A stretch of DNA of 64,000 nt from Mxb001 sp046046455 (GTDB lineage Bacteria > Actinomycetota > Actinomycetes > S36-B12), in the NCBI GenBank assembly GCA_046046455.1, contig JBJOJS010000066.1, positions 138,699 through 202,698 on the forward strand. Direction: 5' to 3'. Shown in pieces: positions 43,034 to 51,861 of this stretch; positions within the stretch are counted from its first letter, which is position 1; every line of letters begins with the position of its first letter. Position numbers and translations under genes: made by a program. Under the pieces are notes generated by a model. It was not told the DNA's origin. It was given only the letters and a program-made list of their open reading frames with translations, and searched no databases.

Positions 43034-44539
43034 TCACCGCTCAGGCTTGACGAGGGGGAAGAGGATCGTGTCGCGGATGCCCAGGCCGGTGAGCGTCATG
43101 AGAAGTCGGTCGATTCCGACGCCGACGCCGCCCGCGGGAGGCATTCCGATCTCGAGCGCTCGGAGGAAGTCCTCGTCGACCGGCATAGCCTCGTCGTCAC
43201 CGCGGTCGGCCAGGACAGCCTGCGCGAGGAGCCGCTCCCGCTGGATGACGGGGTCGGCGAGCTCGGAGTAGCCCGTGCCCTGCTCGTACCCGTCGATGTA
43301 GAGATCCCACTTCTCCACGACGCCCGGCCGATCAGGGTGAGCGCGCGTAAGCGGCGAGGTGTCCTCGGGGTAGTCCATGACGAACGTCGGCCGGTCGAGC
43401 GTGGGGATGACGTAGTGATCGAGGAGCTCCTCGACGTACTTGCCCGCCACCCAGTGCGACTGCGGCTCGATCCCCACCGCACGGCACAGGCCGGCAAGCT
43501 CGTCGACAGACGTCGCGGGAGTGATCTCACGACCCACCGCTGCCGAGACGGAGCCGTAGAAGTCGATCTCGGGCCACTCGCCCGACAGATCGTGCACGCT
43601 GCCGTCGGCGTGGATGACCTGGAGCGTCCCGGTGGCTGCGATCGCGGCCTCCTGGATGATCTCGCGCGTGATGCGCGCGACATCGCGGTAGTCCGTGTAG
43701 GCGGCGTAGAACTCCAGGGCGACGTACTCGGGTGAGTGCGTCGAGTCGACGCCCTCGTTGCGGAAGTTGCGATTGATCTCGAAGACCCTCTCAAGGCCGC
43801 CCACCAGAGCTCGCTTGAGGAAGAGCTCCGGAGCGATGCGCAGGTAGAGCTCCAGGTCCAGTGCATGCGAGTGCGTGATGAAGGGGCGGGCAGCCGCTCC
43901 ACCCTGCTGCGCCTGCAGGATCGGCGTCTCGATCTCCAGGAAGCCGCGCTCCGCGAGGCTGCGGCGCACGCTCGCCTCGGCCATGACGCGCATGCGCGCC
44001 ATCTCACGCGCCTCGGGACGGACGATGAGGTCGACGTAGCGCTGACGGACCCGGTTCTCCTCCGACAGGGGCTTGTGCGCGACCGGCAGTGGCCGCAGGG
44101 CCTTGGTGGCCATTCGCCACTCATCGGCCATCACCGAGAGCTCGCCTCGCTTGGAGGTGATGACCTCTCCCGCGACGAAGACGTGATCGCCGATGTCGAC
44201 GAGCTGCTTCCACTCCTCGAGTGCAGTCTCACCCACGGACGCGAGCGAGAGCATGGCCTGGAGCTCGGTGCCATCCCCGGCCCGCAGGGTGGCGAAGCAG
44301 AGCTTGCCGGTGTTGCGTTGGAAGATCACCCGGCCGGCGACGCCCACGCGATCGCCGGTGGCCACGTCGACGTCGAGATCCGGGTACGCCGCGCGCACCT
44401 GGGCGATGGTGTGCGTCACGGGGAGTCGGACGGCATACGGCTCGCGGCCTCCGGCGAGGAGCCGGTCGCGCTTGTCGCGGCGCACGCGCATCTGCTCGGG
44501 CAGGTCGTCCCCGGGCTCATGCGCGTCGTGGTCCGTCAC
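43034..44539 (-). CDS. lysS: Lysyl-tRNA synthetase, class II
   Basis: A 501-residue class II LysRS. An N-terminal OB-fold (residues 40-150) binds the anticodon and the catalytic domain has motif 2 F-R-N-E-G-V-D-S-T-H-S-P-E-Y and motif 3 G-I-D-R-L. The GTG start at 44539 lies 14 nt after the coaX stop. Its position between coaX and clpC is typical of Actinomycetes. Nothing suggests fusion to an LPG synthase domain. Confidence 0.96.
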   Translation of the reverse strand: MTDHDAHEPGDDLPEQMRVRRDKRDRLLAGGREPYAVRLPVTHTIAQVRAAYPDLDVDVATGDRVGVAGRVIFQRNTGKLCFATLRAGDGTELQAMLSLASVGETALEEWKQLVDIGDHVFVAGEVITSKRGELSVMADEWRMATKALRPLPVAHKPLSEENRVRQRYVDLIVRPEAREMARMRVMAEASVRRSLAERGFLEIETPILQAQQGGAAARPFITHSHALDLELYLRIAPELFLKRALVGGLERVFEINRNFRNEGVDSTHSPEYVALEFYAAYTDYRDVARITREIIQEAAIAATGTLQVIHADGSVHDLSGEWPEIDFYGSVSAAVGREITPATSVDELAGLCRAVGIEPQSHWVAGKYVEELLDHYVIPTLDRPTFVMDYPEDTSPLTRAHPDRPGVVEKWDLYIDGYEQGTGYSELADPVIQRERLLAQAVLADRGDDEAMPVDEDFLRALEIGMPPAGGVGVGIDRLLMTLTGLGIRDTILFPLVKPER

Positions 44540-44553
44540 GGGCGCAAGGGTAG

Positions 44554-45315
44554 TCAGTCGGCGTTCTTCTCGAACACCAGGCGCAGGCCCACCAGGGTGA
44601 GATCCGGGTCGTGGTGCGTGATGGTCTCCGACTCCGGGACCACGATGGGAGCGAGGCCGCCCGTGGCGATGACCGCCTGGACACCACCGATCTCATCGCT
44701 GATGCGGCGCACGAGGCCGTCGACCTGACCCGCGAAGCCATACAGAGCGCCGGACTGCAGGGCTTCGACGGTGTTCTTGCCGATGGGCGACCGTGGCCGG
44801 ACGAGTTCGACCTTGCGCAACTGGGCTGCGCGCTGAGCCAATGCGTCCAGGGAGATTTCGATCCCCGGGGCGAGTGCACCGCCGAGGAACTCCCCCTTGG
44901 CGGACACGACATCGAGGTTGGTCGACGTGCCGAAGTCGACGACGATCGAAGGGCCGCCGTAGAGATGGTGGGCTGCCATCGTATTGACGATGCGATCGGT
45001 GCCCACCTCCTTCGGATTGTCGGTCAGCACCGGCACGCCGGTCTTGGTGCCGGGCTCGACGATCACGGTGGGGATGTCGTCGTGGTACGCCGAGAGCATC
45101 TGACGCATCTCCCGGAGCACCGCAGGGACCGTCGAGCACAGTGCGATGCCCGTGAGGGGCGGCTCATCGGCGAGGAGGCCGCGGAAGACGAGCGCCATCT
45201 CATCGGCGGTGGAGCGCGCATCGGTCTTGATGCGCCAGGAGCGGACGAGGTCCTCGCCCTCGAAGAGCCCGAGGACGGTGTTGGTGTTGCCGACATCGAT
45301 CGTCAGCAGCGTCAC
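44554..45315 (-). CDS. coaX: Type III pantothenate kinase
   Basis: First step of coenzyme A synthesis from pantothenate. The 253-residue ASKHA-fold protein has the phosphate-binding D-V-G-N-T-N-T at 7-13, G-T-D-R-I-V-N, and D-F-G-T-S-T-N. The last differs from the general D-F-G-T-A-T-T but is usual in Actinomycetes. The ATG overlaps the nadC stop (ATGA). It stands three genes downstream of panC, which makes its substrate. Confidence 0.94.
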   Translation of the reverse strand: MTLLTIDVGNTNTVLGLFEGEDLVRSWRIKTDARSTADEMALVFRGLLADEPPLTGIALCSTVPAVLREMRQMLSAYHDDIPTVIVEPGTKTGVPVLTDNPKEVGTDRIVNTMAAHHLYGGPSIVVDFGTSTNLDVVSAKGEFLGGALAPGIEISLDALAQRAAQLRKVELVRPRSPIGKNTVEALQSGALYGFAGQVDGLVRRISDEIGGVQAVIATGGLAPIVVPESETITHHDPDLTLVGLRLVFEKNAD

Positions 45316-46184
45316 TGTGCCTCCCGCAGGTCGGCACCGATGTCGAGCACCGGCGCGGAGTGCGTCAAGGCTCCCACGGCGACGAAGTCAACACCGGTGG
45401 AGCCGACGGCAGCCGCATCCGCGAGCGTGAGCCCCCCGGAGGCCTCGAGCTGAGCCCTGCCGGCCGTGCGGCGCACGGCCTCGCTCATCTGCTCCGGTGT
45501 GAAGTTGTCGAGCAGCACCAGGTCGGCTCCAGCCGCCAGCACCTCGTCGAGCTGGTCTAGGGAGTCGACCTCCACCTCCACCGGGATCCCCGGGAATGTC
45601 TCGCGCACACGGGCGAAGGCTGTCGCCACACCACCCGCAGAGACGACGTGGTTGTCCTTGACGAGGGCCGCGTCACTGAGCGACATGCGGTGGTTGACAC
45701 CCCCACCGCAGCGCACGGCGTACTTCTCGAGACTGCGCAGGCCGGGTGTCGTCTTGCGGGTATCGCGCACGCGCGTCGGTGCATCACCGAGCGCATCGAC
45801 CCACTGGCGCGTGGCTGTCGCGATCCCGGAGAGGTGGCAGAGCAGGTTGAGTGCGGTGCGCTCGCCGAGGAGGAGGTCGCGCGTGGGTCCCGTGGCCGAG
45901 ACGACAACATCGCCGGGACGCACCCGCGCGCCGTCCTCGATCCACGTGCAGGTCACCCGTCCCTGCGATGCCCGCGCGAGCGCTGCCGCCGCGATGGGCG
46001 CTCCCGCGATGACCCCGGGGGCGCGGGCGACCAAATCGAGGGTCCCGCGTGCGTCGGCCTCAACCGTGGCCACGGATGTCACGTCAACACCGCCGTCGAG
46101 ATCCTCGGCCAATGCACGGTCGACGATGTCGGCGACAAGAGCCGGATCGAGCCCCGCGCGGGCAACGCCCTCATCGGGAACCAT
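45312..46184 (-). CDS. nadC: Nicotinate-nucleotide pyrophosphorylase (carboxylating)
   Basis: Converts quinolinate and PRPP to nicotinate mononucleotide in de novo NAD synthesis. The 290-residue protein carries the quinolinate-binding segment R-D-T-R-K-T-T-P-G-L-R and G-G-G-V-N-H-R, then V-K-D-N-H and E-V-E-V-D-S-L-D-Q. The start is the ATG at 46184 with GGGAGGTG at good spacing; this lies inside the nadB 3' end, giving a 14-nt overlap. The 3' end overlaps coaX (ATGA). Confidence 0.95.
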   Translation of the reverse strand: MVPDEGVARAGLDPALVADIVDRALAEDLDGGVDVTSVATVEADARGTLDLVARAPGVIAGAPIAAAALARASQGRVTCTWIEDGARVRPGDVVVSATGPTRDLLLGERTALNLLCHLSGIATATRQWVDALGDAPTRVRDTRKTTPGLRSLEKYAVRCGGGVNHRMSLSDAALVKDNHVVSAGGVATAFARVRETFPGIPVEVEVDSLDQLDEVLAAGADLVLLDNFTPEQMSEAVRRTAGRAQLEASGGLTLADAAAVGSTGVDFVAVGALTHSAPVLDIGADLREAQ

Positions 46185-47814
46185 GCGCTTCACCTCCCTG
46201 GACGGGCGCGCGATCAGTGACGATGTCACCCTCTGCGGTCAGACGCGACACGAGCCGCACACGCCAGCGATCATCATCGCGGTCCGGGAAGTCCTCGCGC
46301 CAGTGCGATCCCCGCGTCTCCTCGCGGATCCGCGCCTGATGCACGAGCACCCGAGCTGCAAGATGGAGGTTGGTCGTCTCCCAGTCATCGGTGCAGGGCA
46401 CACCCGTGGCTTCCGTGGCGATCTCCTCGAGGGAGCGAGACGCACGCGCGAGCGACTCGGCACTGCGCAGGACACCGGCGTCCTCGCTCATGGTCTGCTG
46501 AACCCGTCGCCGCCCCGCTCCCGTGATGAGCGGACCCGCGGCGGGAAGCGGAACCGAGGGTCGCGATGCGCGGGTCTCGCCCGCGAGTGCGCGACCGATG
46601 CGCGCAGCGAAGACCAAGCCCTCGAGGAGGGAGTTGGAGGCGAGTCGATTGGCTCCGTGGACGCCGGTGCAGGCCACCTCACCGCAAGCGAAGAGCCCGG
46701 GCACCGAGGCGCGGCCATCCAAATCGGTCCGAACCCCACCGGAGACGTAGTGGGACGCCGGGGAGACGGGAATCAGCTCGGTGACGGGATCGATGCCGTG
46801 CGCCCGGCATGACGCGAGGATGGTGGGGAACCGCTCCTCCCACATCCGGGCTCCGAACATGCGGGCATCGAGTGAGACGTGCGGTGCACCCGTGTCGATC
46901 ATGCGGCGCATGATCGCGCGAGCGACCACATCACGGGGCGCGAGCTCTGCCATGGGGTGGACATCGAGCATGAAGCGCTCGCCTGTCGAGTCGAGAAGGT
47001 AGGCACCCTCTCCTCGCACCGCTTCGGATACCAGTGGCTGCTGACCGCGCGCACGCGGTCCGAGCCACAGCACCGTGGGGTGGAACTGCACGAACTCCAT
47101 GTCGGCTACCTCTGCGCCTGCGCGTAGGGCGAGGGCGACACCGTCTCCCGTCGCGACAGCGGGATTCGTCGTCTGGGCGAAGACCTGGCCGAAGCCTCCA
47201 GTGGCCAGGACAACCGCGGGGGCGAGTGCAGCACCGACGCCATCTCGCTGGCCCTGGCCCATGACGTGCAGGGTGACCCCCTGGGCTCCCCCATCCTCAT
47301 CGCGCAGCAGGTCAAGGACCAGCGCATCCTCGATCAGTTCGATCCCCGGGTCCAGCGCGACGGCGGCGACGAGCGCGCGTGAGATCTCAGCACCGGTCGC
47401 GTCGCCACCAGCGTGGGCGATGCGGTCGCGGTGGTGACCGCCTTCGCGCGTGAGAGCCAGCGCACCGGCAGAGTCGAGATCGAAGTGCGCTCCTAGGTCG
47501 ATCAGCGCGCGTACGGCGTCCGGCCCTTCCGTCACGAGCGCCGTCACGGCATCGACGTCGCACAGACCAGCACCCGCAACGAGCGTGTCGCGCAGGTGCT
47601 CCTCGGGGGTGTCGTCATCGGCCAGCGCCGCGGCAATACCGCCCTGGGCCCATCGCGTCGAACCCTCCTCCACACGCCCCTTGGTCACGAGGAGGACGGT
47701 CCGACCCGTGCGCCGGGCATGCAGTGCCGCGGTGAGACCCGCAACGCCCGATCCCACGATGACGACGTCGGCGCGCGCGGTCCATCCGGGCGGAGCGGCA
47801 TCCAGTCGGCTCAC
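46171..47814 (-). CDS. nadB: L-aspartate oxidase
   Basis: FAD enzyme that oxidises aspartate to iminoaspartate for quinolinate synthase. The 547-residue protein has the FAD-binding V-V-I-V-G-S-G-V-A-G at 17-26, the covalent-flavoprotein-like S-T-R-W-A-Q-G-G-I-A-A block and the C-terminal succinate dehydrogenase-like helical domain. A GTG at 47814 overlaps the panC stop (GTGA) and is taken as the start; the much longer open frame upstream lies within panC. nadA is not in this window, so quinolinate synthase must be encoded elsewhere. Confidence 0.95.
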   Translation of the reverse strand: MSRLDAAPPGWTARADVVIVGSGVAGLTAALHARRTGRTVLLVTKGRVEEGSTRWAQGGIAAALADDDTPEEHLRDTLVAGAGLCDVDAVTALVTEGPDAVRALIDLGAHFDLDSAGALALTREGGHHRDRIAHAGGDATGAEISRALVAAVALDPGIELIEDALVLDLLRDEDGGAQGVTLHVMGQGQRDGVGAALAPAVVLATGGFGQVFAQTTNPAVATGDGVALALRAGAEVADMEFVQFHPTVLWLGPRARGQQPLVSEAVRGEGAYLLDSTGERFMLDVHPMAELAPRDVVARAIMRRMIDTGAPHVSLDARMFGARMWEERFPTILASCRAHGIDPVTELIPVSPASHYVSGGVRTDLDGRASVPGLFACGEVACTGVHGANRLASNSLLEGLVFAARIGRALAGETRASRPSVPLPAAGPLITGAGRRRVQQTMSEDAGVLRSAESLARASRSLEEIATEATGVPCTDDWETTNLHLAARVLVHQARIREETRGSHWREDFPDRDDDRWRVRLVSRLTAEGDIVTDRAPVQGGEAHGSR

Positions 47815-48653
47815 GACCCACCCACCAGGTCGATGCCGACGTTGTCGATGAGCCTTGTCCCATCCACGCGCACGGCGACGAGGAGTCGTCCGCTGCGACC
47901 GGGTACGGGTTCGCCCAGCGCCTCGTTGGTGACGCACACGTAGTCGATGTCGAGTCCCTCGGACTCCAAGAGGGCACGCGCAGCAGCAGCAATACCCGTA
48001 GCACCTGATCCGGCAGCCTCGCGGCCCGCCTGCAGCGCGCGTGGGACGACCGCGGCGGTTTCCCGGGCTGCGGCCGAAAGGTAGCGATTGCGACTGCTCA
48101 TCGCGAGGCCATCCGCCTCGCGTACGGTCGGCACGCCGACGACCTGCACGCGGAAGTCCAACGCACGCACCATGTCGCCGATGAGCACGAGCTGCTGATA
48201 GTCCTTCTCTCCGAAGAGCGCGATGTCGGGTCGGGTGATGTGCATCAGCTTGGCGACGACGGTGAGCACTCCCGCGAAGTGCCCCGGGCGGCTCGCGCCT
48301 TCGAGGATGTCGCCACGAGAGCCGGGATCGACTGTGATGCCGAGCTCCGCACCGCCGTACACCTCCGACACGGACGGCGCGAAGACGACGTCTACGCCGT
48401 TGCGCTCGCACACCTCGACATCGGCTTCGAGAGTGCGGGGGTAGCGGTCGAAGTCCTCCCCCGCGCCGAACTGCGTGGGATTGACGAAGTCCGTGACGAT
48501 GATGCGGCCCTGTCCGGGGAGTCGGCGGCGGGCCTCACGCATGAGTTCAGCGTGACCCTCGTGCAGGGCGCCCATCGTCATGACGACCGCGGTCGGTGCT
48601 GTCTCCGCCGTAGCCGCGTCGAGCTCCTCGCGCGTGCGCACCAGCACGGTCAT
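47811..48653 (-). CDS. panC: Pantothenate synthetase
   Basis: Condenses pantoate and beta-alanine with ATP. The 280-residue protein has the nucleotidyl-transferase motif M-T-M-G-A-L-H-E-G-H at 25-34, F-G-E-K-D-Y-Q-Q and M-S-S-R-N-R-Y-L. Its ATG overlaps the DUF2520 stop (ATGA). panD, which sits next to panC in Mycobacterium, is not present here; nadB and nadC occupy that position, as in Streptomyces. Confidence 0.95.
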   Translation of the reverse strand: MTVLVRTREELDAATAETAPTAVVMTMGALHEGHAELMREARRRLPGQGRIIVTDFVNPTQFGAGEDFDRYPRTLEADVEVCERNGVDVVFAPSVSEVYGGAELGITVDPGSRGDILEGASRPGHFAGVLTVVAKLMHITRPDIALFGEKDYQQLVLIGDMVRALDFRVQVVGVPTVREADGLAMSSRNRYLSAAARETAAVVPRALQAGREAAGSGATGIAAAARALLESEGLDIDYVCVTNEALGEPVPGRSGRLLVAVRVDGTRLIDNVGIDLVGGS

Positions 48654-49516
48654 CGCTCGTCCTCCGACAGGATCGCGCGCAGGGCATCGGCATCCAATTC
48701 GGAGAGAGTGCCCAATGCGCGCGCCCGGTCCACGGTGGCGAGCGCCAGGGCCCGATAGGTGCGCTCCACGTCGGCGTCAGGCATCTCCTCGACGTGTGCG
48801 CGCACGGTCGCATGATCGGCGCGGGCCACCGGACCGGTGAGCGCTCGATCTCCTTCACGCAGTGCGTTGTCGAGTGCGGCGCTGAGCAGGGGCCGCGCGA
48901 TGCGCTCCGGCTCGGCCACACCCGCTGCCGCGAGCAGGTCGAGGGTTTGCGCCACGAGAGTGACGAGGTGGTTTGCCCCGTGGGCAAGTGCCGCGTGGTA
49001 AAGGGTGCGACGTTCATCGGCGACGTCGACAGGGTCGCCGCCCATCTCCATCACGAGTGCCGCAGCGATCGAGTCGCCACCGTGGCCCGCGGTCACGCCG
49101 AAGGGGCAGTCATCGAGCCGGTCGAGGTCGAGGCTCGTACCGGTGAAGGTCATCACCGGGTGCGCCGCGATGGGGATGACACCCGAGAGCGGGTCCAAGA
49201 CACCGAGGCCGTGGCGCCCGGATAGGTGCATCACGATCTGTCCCGGGTGCACGTCCGATGCCACCGCATCCACCACGGATGCCAGCGCGTCGTCGGGTAC
49301 AGCGAGGACGAGCAGGTCGCACGATCGAGCGACCGCCGGGGGGTCGGTGATGGGAACTCCGGGCAGGAGAGCCTCAGCCCGCACGCGCGAGATGTCACCG
49401 CGGGCCGAGCAGCCCACGACCTCATGCCCCGCTCGGCGCAGGGCCGCACCGATCACGGCACCGGCCCGACCGGTGCCGATGATGCCGACACGCAGACGCG
49501 GGGGCGGGCTCACCAC
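48650..49516 (-). CDS. DUF2520 Rossmann-fold protein, KPR-like
   Basis: A 288-residue dehydrogenase-like protein with an N-terminal Rossmann domain (V-G-I-I-G-T-G-R-A-G at 10-19), a conserved H-L-S-G-R segment and a helical DUF2520 domain. It is found directly upstream of panC in Mycobacterium and Streptomyces, so a role in pantoate or pantothenate supply has been proposed, but no activity is established. TACCCT stands 6 nt before the first of two tandem GTGs, so the start is put at 49516. It heads the panC-nadB-nadC-coaX-lysS-argA-amidase series. Confidence 0.87.
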   Translation of the reverse strand: MVSPPPRLRVGIIGTGRAGAVIGAALRRAGHEVVGCSARGDISRVRAEALLPGVPITDPPAVARSCDLLVLAVPDDALASVVDAVASDVHPGQIVMHLSGRHGLGVLDPLSGVIPIAAHPVMTFTGTSLDLDRLDDCPFGVTAGHGGDSIAAALVMEMGGDPVDVADERRTLYHAALAHGANHLVTLVAQTLDLLAAAGVAEPERIARPLLSAALDNALREGDRALTGPVARADHATVRAHVEEMPDADVERTYRALALATVDRARALGTLSELDADALRAILSEDER

Positions 49517-49522
49517 ATCGGC

Positions 49523-49528
49523 AGGGTA
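49523..49528 (-). promoter_or_regulatory. -10 element of the DUF2520-panC operon, leaderless type
   Basis: TACCCT on the minus strand, 6 nt before GTG 49516; the same hexamer and spacing as menF. Confidence 0.55.
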
Positions 49529-49550
49529 GACGTAGAGCCCGCGACCCCGG

Positions 49551-50504
49551 CTACGCGTCCCAGCGCAGCCAGGAGATACCGCCCCACATCCCGGGATCAG
49601 CGAGCCGACGTCCGGTGAAGTAGCGCTCGACCTCGGCGGGGGTCGGCTGCGCACCCAGTGGGGCGATCACGATCTCCTCCCGCTGGCGGGTGAGTGTTGT
49701 CCCGGGCACGGACTCAGCGCACGCATCGACTGCGACATGCGCGGTGAGATTGACGGCACCGTCGGGCGAAGGGGACACGACACGCCCCGCCCGGTAGCCC
49801 GTGAGGGTGCCGTGCCGGTAACGCTGGATGCGCTCTGCGCGCACATGGCCGTAGTCCGTGGCGAGGATCGTCCCGGCGCCGATGAGGCTGCTCATCCATC
49901 GCCACGCGTGATCGCGGGTGATGCCGATCTCGGCACGGTCACCGGTCTCACTGAGGGGCCACCAGCGCTCCATCCACGCTCTCGCGGCCGGCGCATCCAC
50001 GCCGCAGTCGGCACAGGCGCGATCGTCATCCAGGCGAGGTCCTAGCGTCTCGCTCCCTCGCCGATCGACGAGCACAAGGCGATCTACACCGCTCTCATCA
50101 CGCTCCACGATGTCGCAGGGGATCTCGTCGAGCCACTCATGAGCCATGACGATTCCGCGAGTGGGCGCGAGGTCGAGTGCGCAGGGGGCTTCCGCCAGCA
50201 CCGACTCGATACCCGAAACGTGCAGCGGACGTACGTCGACGCCGATCCATCGGGCGCGCGCCGCCAACTCACCGCAGCGCTCCTGGACGTGCGCGAGCAG
50301 ACTGCCGTCACCGCAGCCGATATCGACAACCGTGAAGTGCGCGGGATGGCCGAGCCTCGCGTCCACGTCGAGGACGATTTCCGCCATCCGCTCGGCGATG
50401 ATGGGGCCTGCGGCGGTGGCGAAATGATCGCTCGGCTGCTCCGCCCGCCAGAAGTCCCGCGCGGCCGAATGCCAAGCGCGTGACCAGGTCGTTGCCATCA
50501 TCAC
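49551..50504 (-). CDS. SAM-dependent methyltransferase, MidA/NDUFAF7-like
   Basis: A methyltransferase of about 315 residues. SAM motif I is V-V-D-I-G-C-G-D-G-S at 59-68, with H-E-W-L-D-E-I-P-C-D (compare N-E-x-x-D-A-x-P in MidA) and a late D-Y-G-H motif, all features of the MidA/NDUFAF7 (DUF185) group. Mitochondrial NDUFAF7 dimethylates an arginine of the complex I subunit NDUFS2; the NuoD2 gene two genes away has that arginine. The start is uncertain among GTG 50504, ATG 50501 and ATG 50498; there is no ribosome binding site, and a perfect hairpin ends 4 nt upstream. Confidence 0.8.
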   Translation of the reverse strand: MMMATTWSRAWHSAARDFWRAEQPSDHFATAAGPIIAERMAEIVLDVDARLGHPAHFTVVDIGCGDGSLLAHVQERCGELAARARWIGVDVRPLHVSGIESVLAEAPCALDLAPTRGIVMAHEWLDEIPCDIVERDESGVDRLVLVDRRGSETLGPRLDDDRACADCGVDAPAARAWMERWWPLSETGDRAEIGITRDHAWRWMSSLIGAGTILATDYGHVRAERIQRYRHGTLTGYRAGRVVSPSPDGAVNLTAHVAVDACAESVPGTTLTRQREEIVIAPLGAQPTPAEVERYFTGRRLADPGMWGGISWLRWDA

Positions 50505-50507
50505 GAA

Positions 50508-50571
50508 CGTTGACTGCTACGCGTTGCGTCATTTTCGGGCTCGGAATTGACGCAACGCGTAGCAGTCAACG
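50508..50571. repeat. Perfect 24-bp inverted repeat with 16-nt loop
   Basis: The arms at 50508-50531 and 50548-50571 are exact reverse complements. The whole element fills most of the spacer between the PH-protein stop (50590) and the methyltransferase start (50504). No T-run follows on either strand, so it is not a classic terminator. It could stop or stabilise the PH-gene transcript or block translation of the methyltransferase. It could also be a small mobile repeat. Confidence 0.85.
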
Positions 50572-50589
50572 AGTAGCAGTGGGTGGGGG

Positions 50590-51861
50590 TCATGAGCGGG
50601 ATCGCGCCTCTCTCATGCGGTCGGTTTCCTCCTGAGCGAGTGATCCGACCACGTCAGCGCAGAGATGTCGCCCGATGACGTCCACGGGGCCGGGGGCGAC
50701 ATCGGCGTGAAGCGACGCCAGGCCCAGGCGCCGCTCCCACGGACCCTGGGTCACGCGCACCGACTGGACTCGAGCGTGTGGCGCGATCGAGGTGCGGATG
50801 GTGATGCGCCCTGAACGGGTCGCGATGACCTGCGGCGTGATCGCGCACGCGAGCGAGCGCCAGGTCAGAGGAGCGCGCCATCGCGACCGGACCGGTGCAC
50901 TCTCGAAGGGGAGCGTTTCCACGCTGACATCGGGAAGCACCTCCGCGATGAGCCGCAGCGCCTCGGCGCGCGGCGCGACAGGGATGAGGACGTCGGGACG
51001 TGCCTCGTCGCCTTCCACGCCGGCGATCGTGACAGTGACGCGCACCCAGTCCCAGCGCCGCCACAGGAGGGGGGACACGATCGACAGGGCATGCACGCGA
51101 TCCGGGGGGATGGTGCGGGACTGGGTCGACAGCAGACCCCGGTGAATGCTCAGGCCGTCCGGCGTGCGTGAGATCTGGAAGCCGTGATTTGCCAGGAACT
51201 CCGTGACGACCGACAGGATGGGCAGACCGCCGGTGATCAGCACGAGGACGATCCCGGCGGGACCCTGCGTGAGTGCTGTCACGACGATAAGCACGACCGT
51301 CGCGAGGAGGAGGGCTGCGGTCACCGACCTCAGGAGCAGGCCGGCGAGGAGTCGTCCCGTGGGCACCTGGGCGAGTTGCTCCGATGGCGGAGCAACCGAC
51401 GTCGTCTCACCGCTGGCGAGCGGGAGGATACGGGCGCGCAGGTCATCCGCCTCGCCGCGAGTGAGATAGCGCAGGACGATGCGCGAGTCGCCGGCACCGG
51501 CGACTTGGACGCGCACCTCGACCAGGCCGACCAGGCGAGCAAGGAATGGAGCGACGATGTCGACGCTCTGGAGGCGCGACAGTTGGAGTCGCCTTGCGGA
51601 GCGCTGCACCAGCCCGGAGTCCAAGCGCAGGTCGCCGTCCTCATCGATCCAGAAGGTCCGACGCAACCACGACAACCAGGCAACCGCGACGAAGGCGCCG
51701 TAGCCCGCCACCGCTCCGACGACGACGAGGAGTGCGAGCGGCACGCCGCTGCGTTGGACCATGCCCGCACCCGGTCCGATCAGGAAGAGCGCCACCGCGG
51801 GCAACGCCGGAGCTGCCTGGATGAGAGGACTCAGCGGATTCGTGCGCTGGGGAGCCATCAC
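50590..51861 (-). CDS. bPH2 (YdbT-like) membrane protein
   Basis: A 423-residue membrane protein with two hydrophobic pairs (about 16-64 and 172-222) and repeated bacterial PH-like (bPH2) segments, each containing a pattern such as S-R-L-Q-S-V-D-I or D-R-V-H-A-L-S-I. It corresponds to Bacillus YdbT, whose function is poorly known. The start at GTG 51861 or ATG 51858 overlaps the stop of the smaller bPH2 gene, so the pair is translationally coupled, as ydbS-ydbT are. Confidence 0.85.
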   Translation of the reverse strand: MMAPQRTNPLSPLIQAAPALPAVALFLIGPGAGMVQRSGVPLALLVVVGAVAGYGAFVAVAWLSWLRRTFWIDEDGDLRLDSGLVQRSARRLQLSRLQSVDIVAPFLARLVGLVEVRVQVAGAGDSRIVLRYLTRGEADDLRARILPLASGETTSVAPPSEQLAQVPTGRLLAGLLLRSVTAALLLATVVLIVVTALTQGPAGIVLVLITGGLPILSVVTEFLANHGFQISRTPDGLSIHRGLLSTQSRTIPPDRVHALSIVSPLLWRRWDWVRVTVTIAGVEGDEARPDVLIPVAPRAEALRLIAEVLPDVSVETLPFESAPVRSRWRAPLTWRSLACAITPQVIATRSGRITIRTSIAPHARVQSVRVTQGPWERRLGLASLHADVAPGPVDVIGRHLCADVVGSLAQEETDRMREARSRS

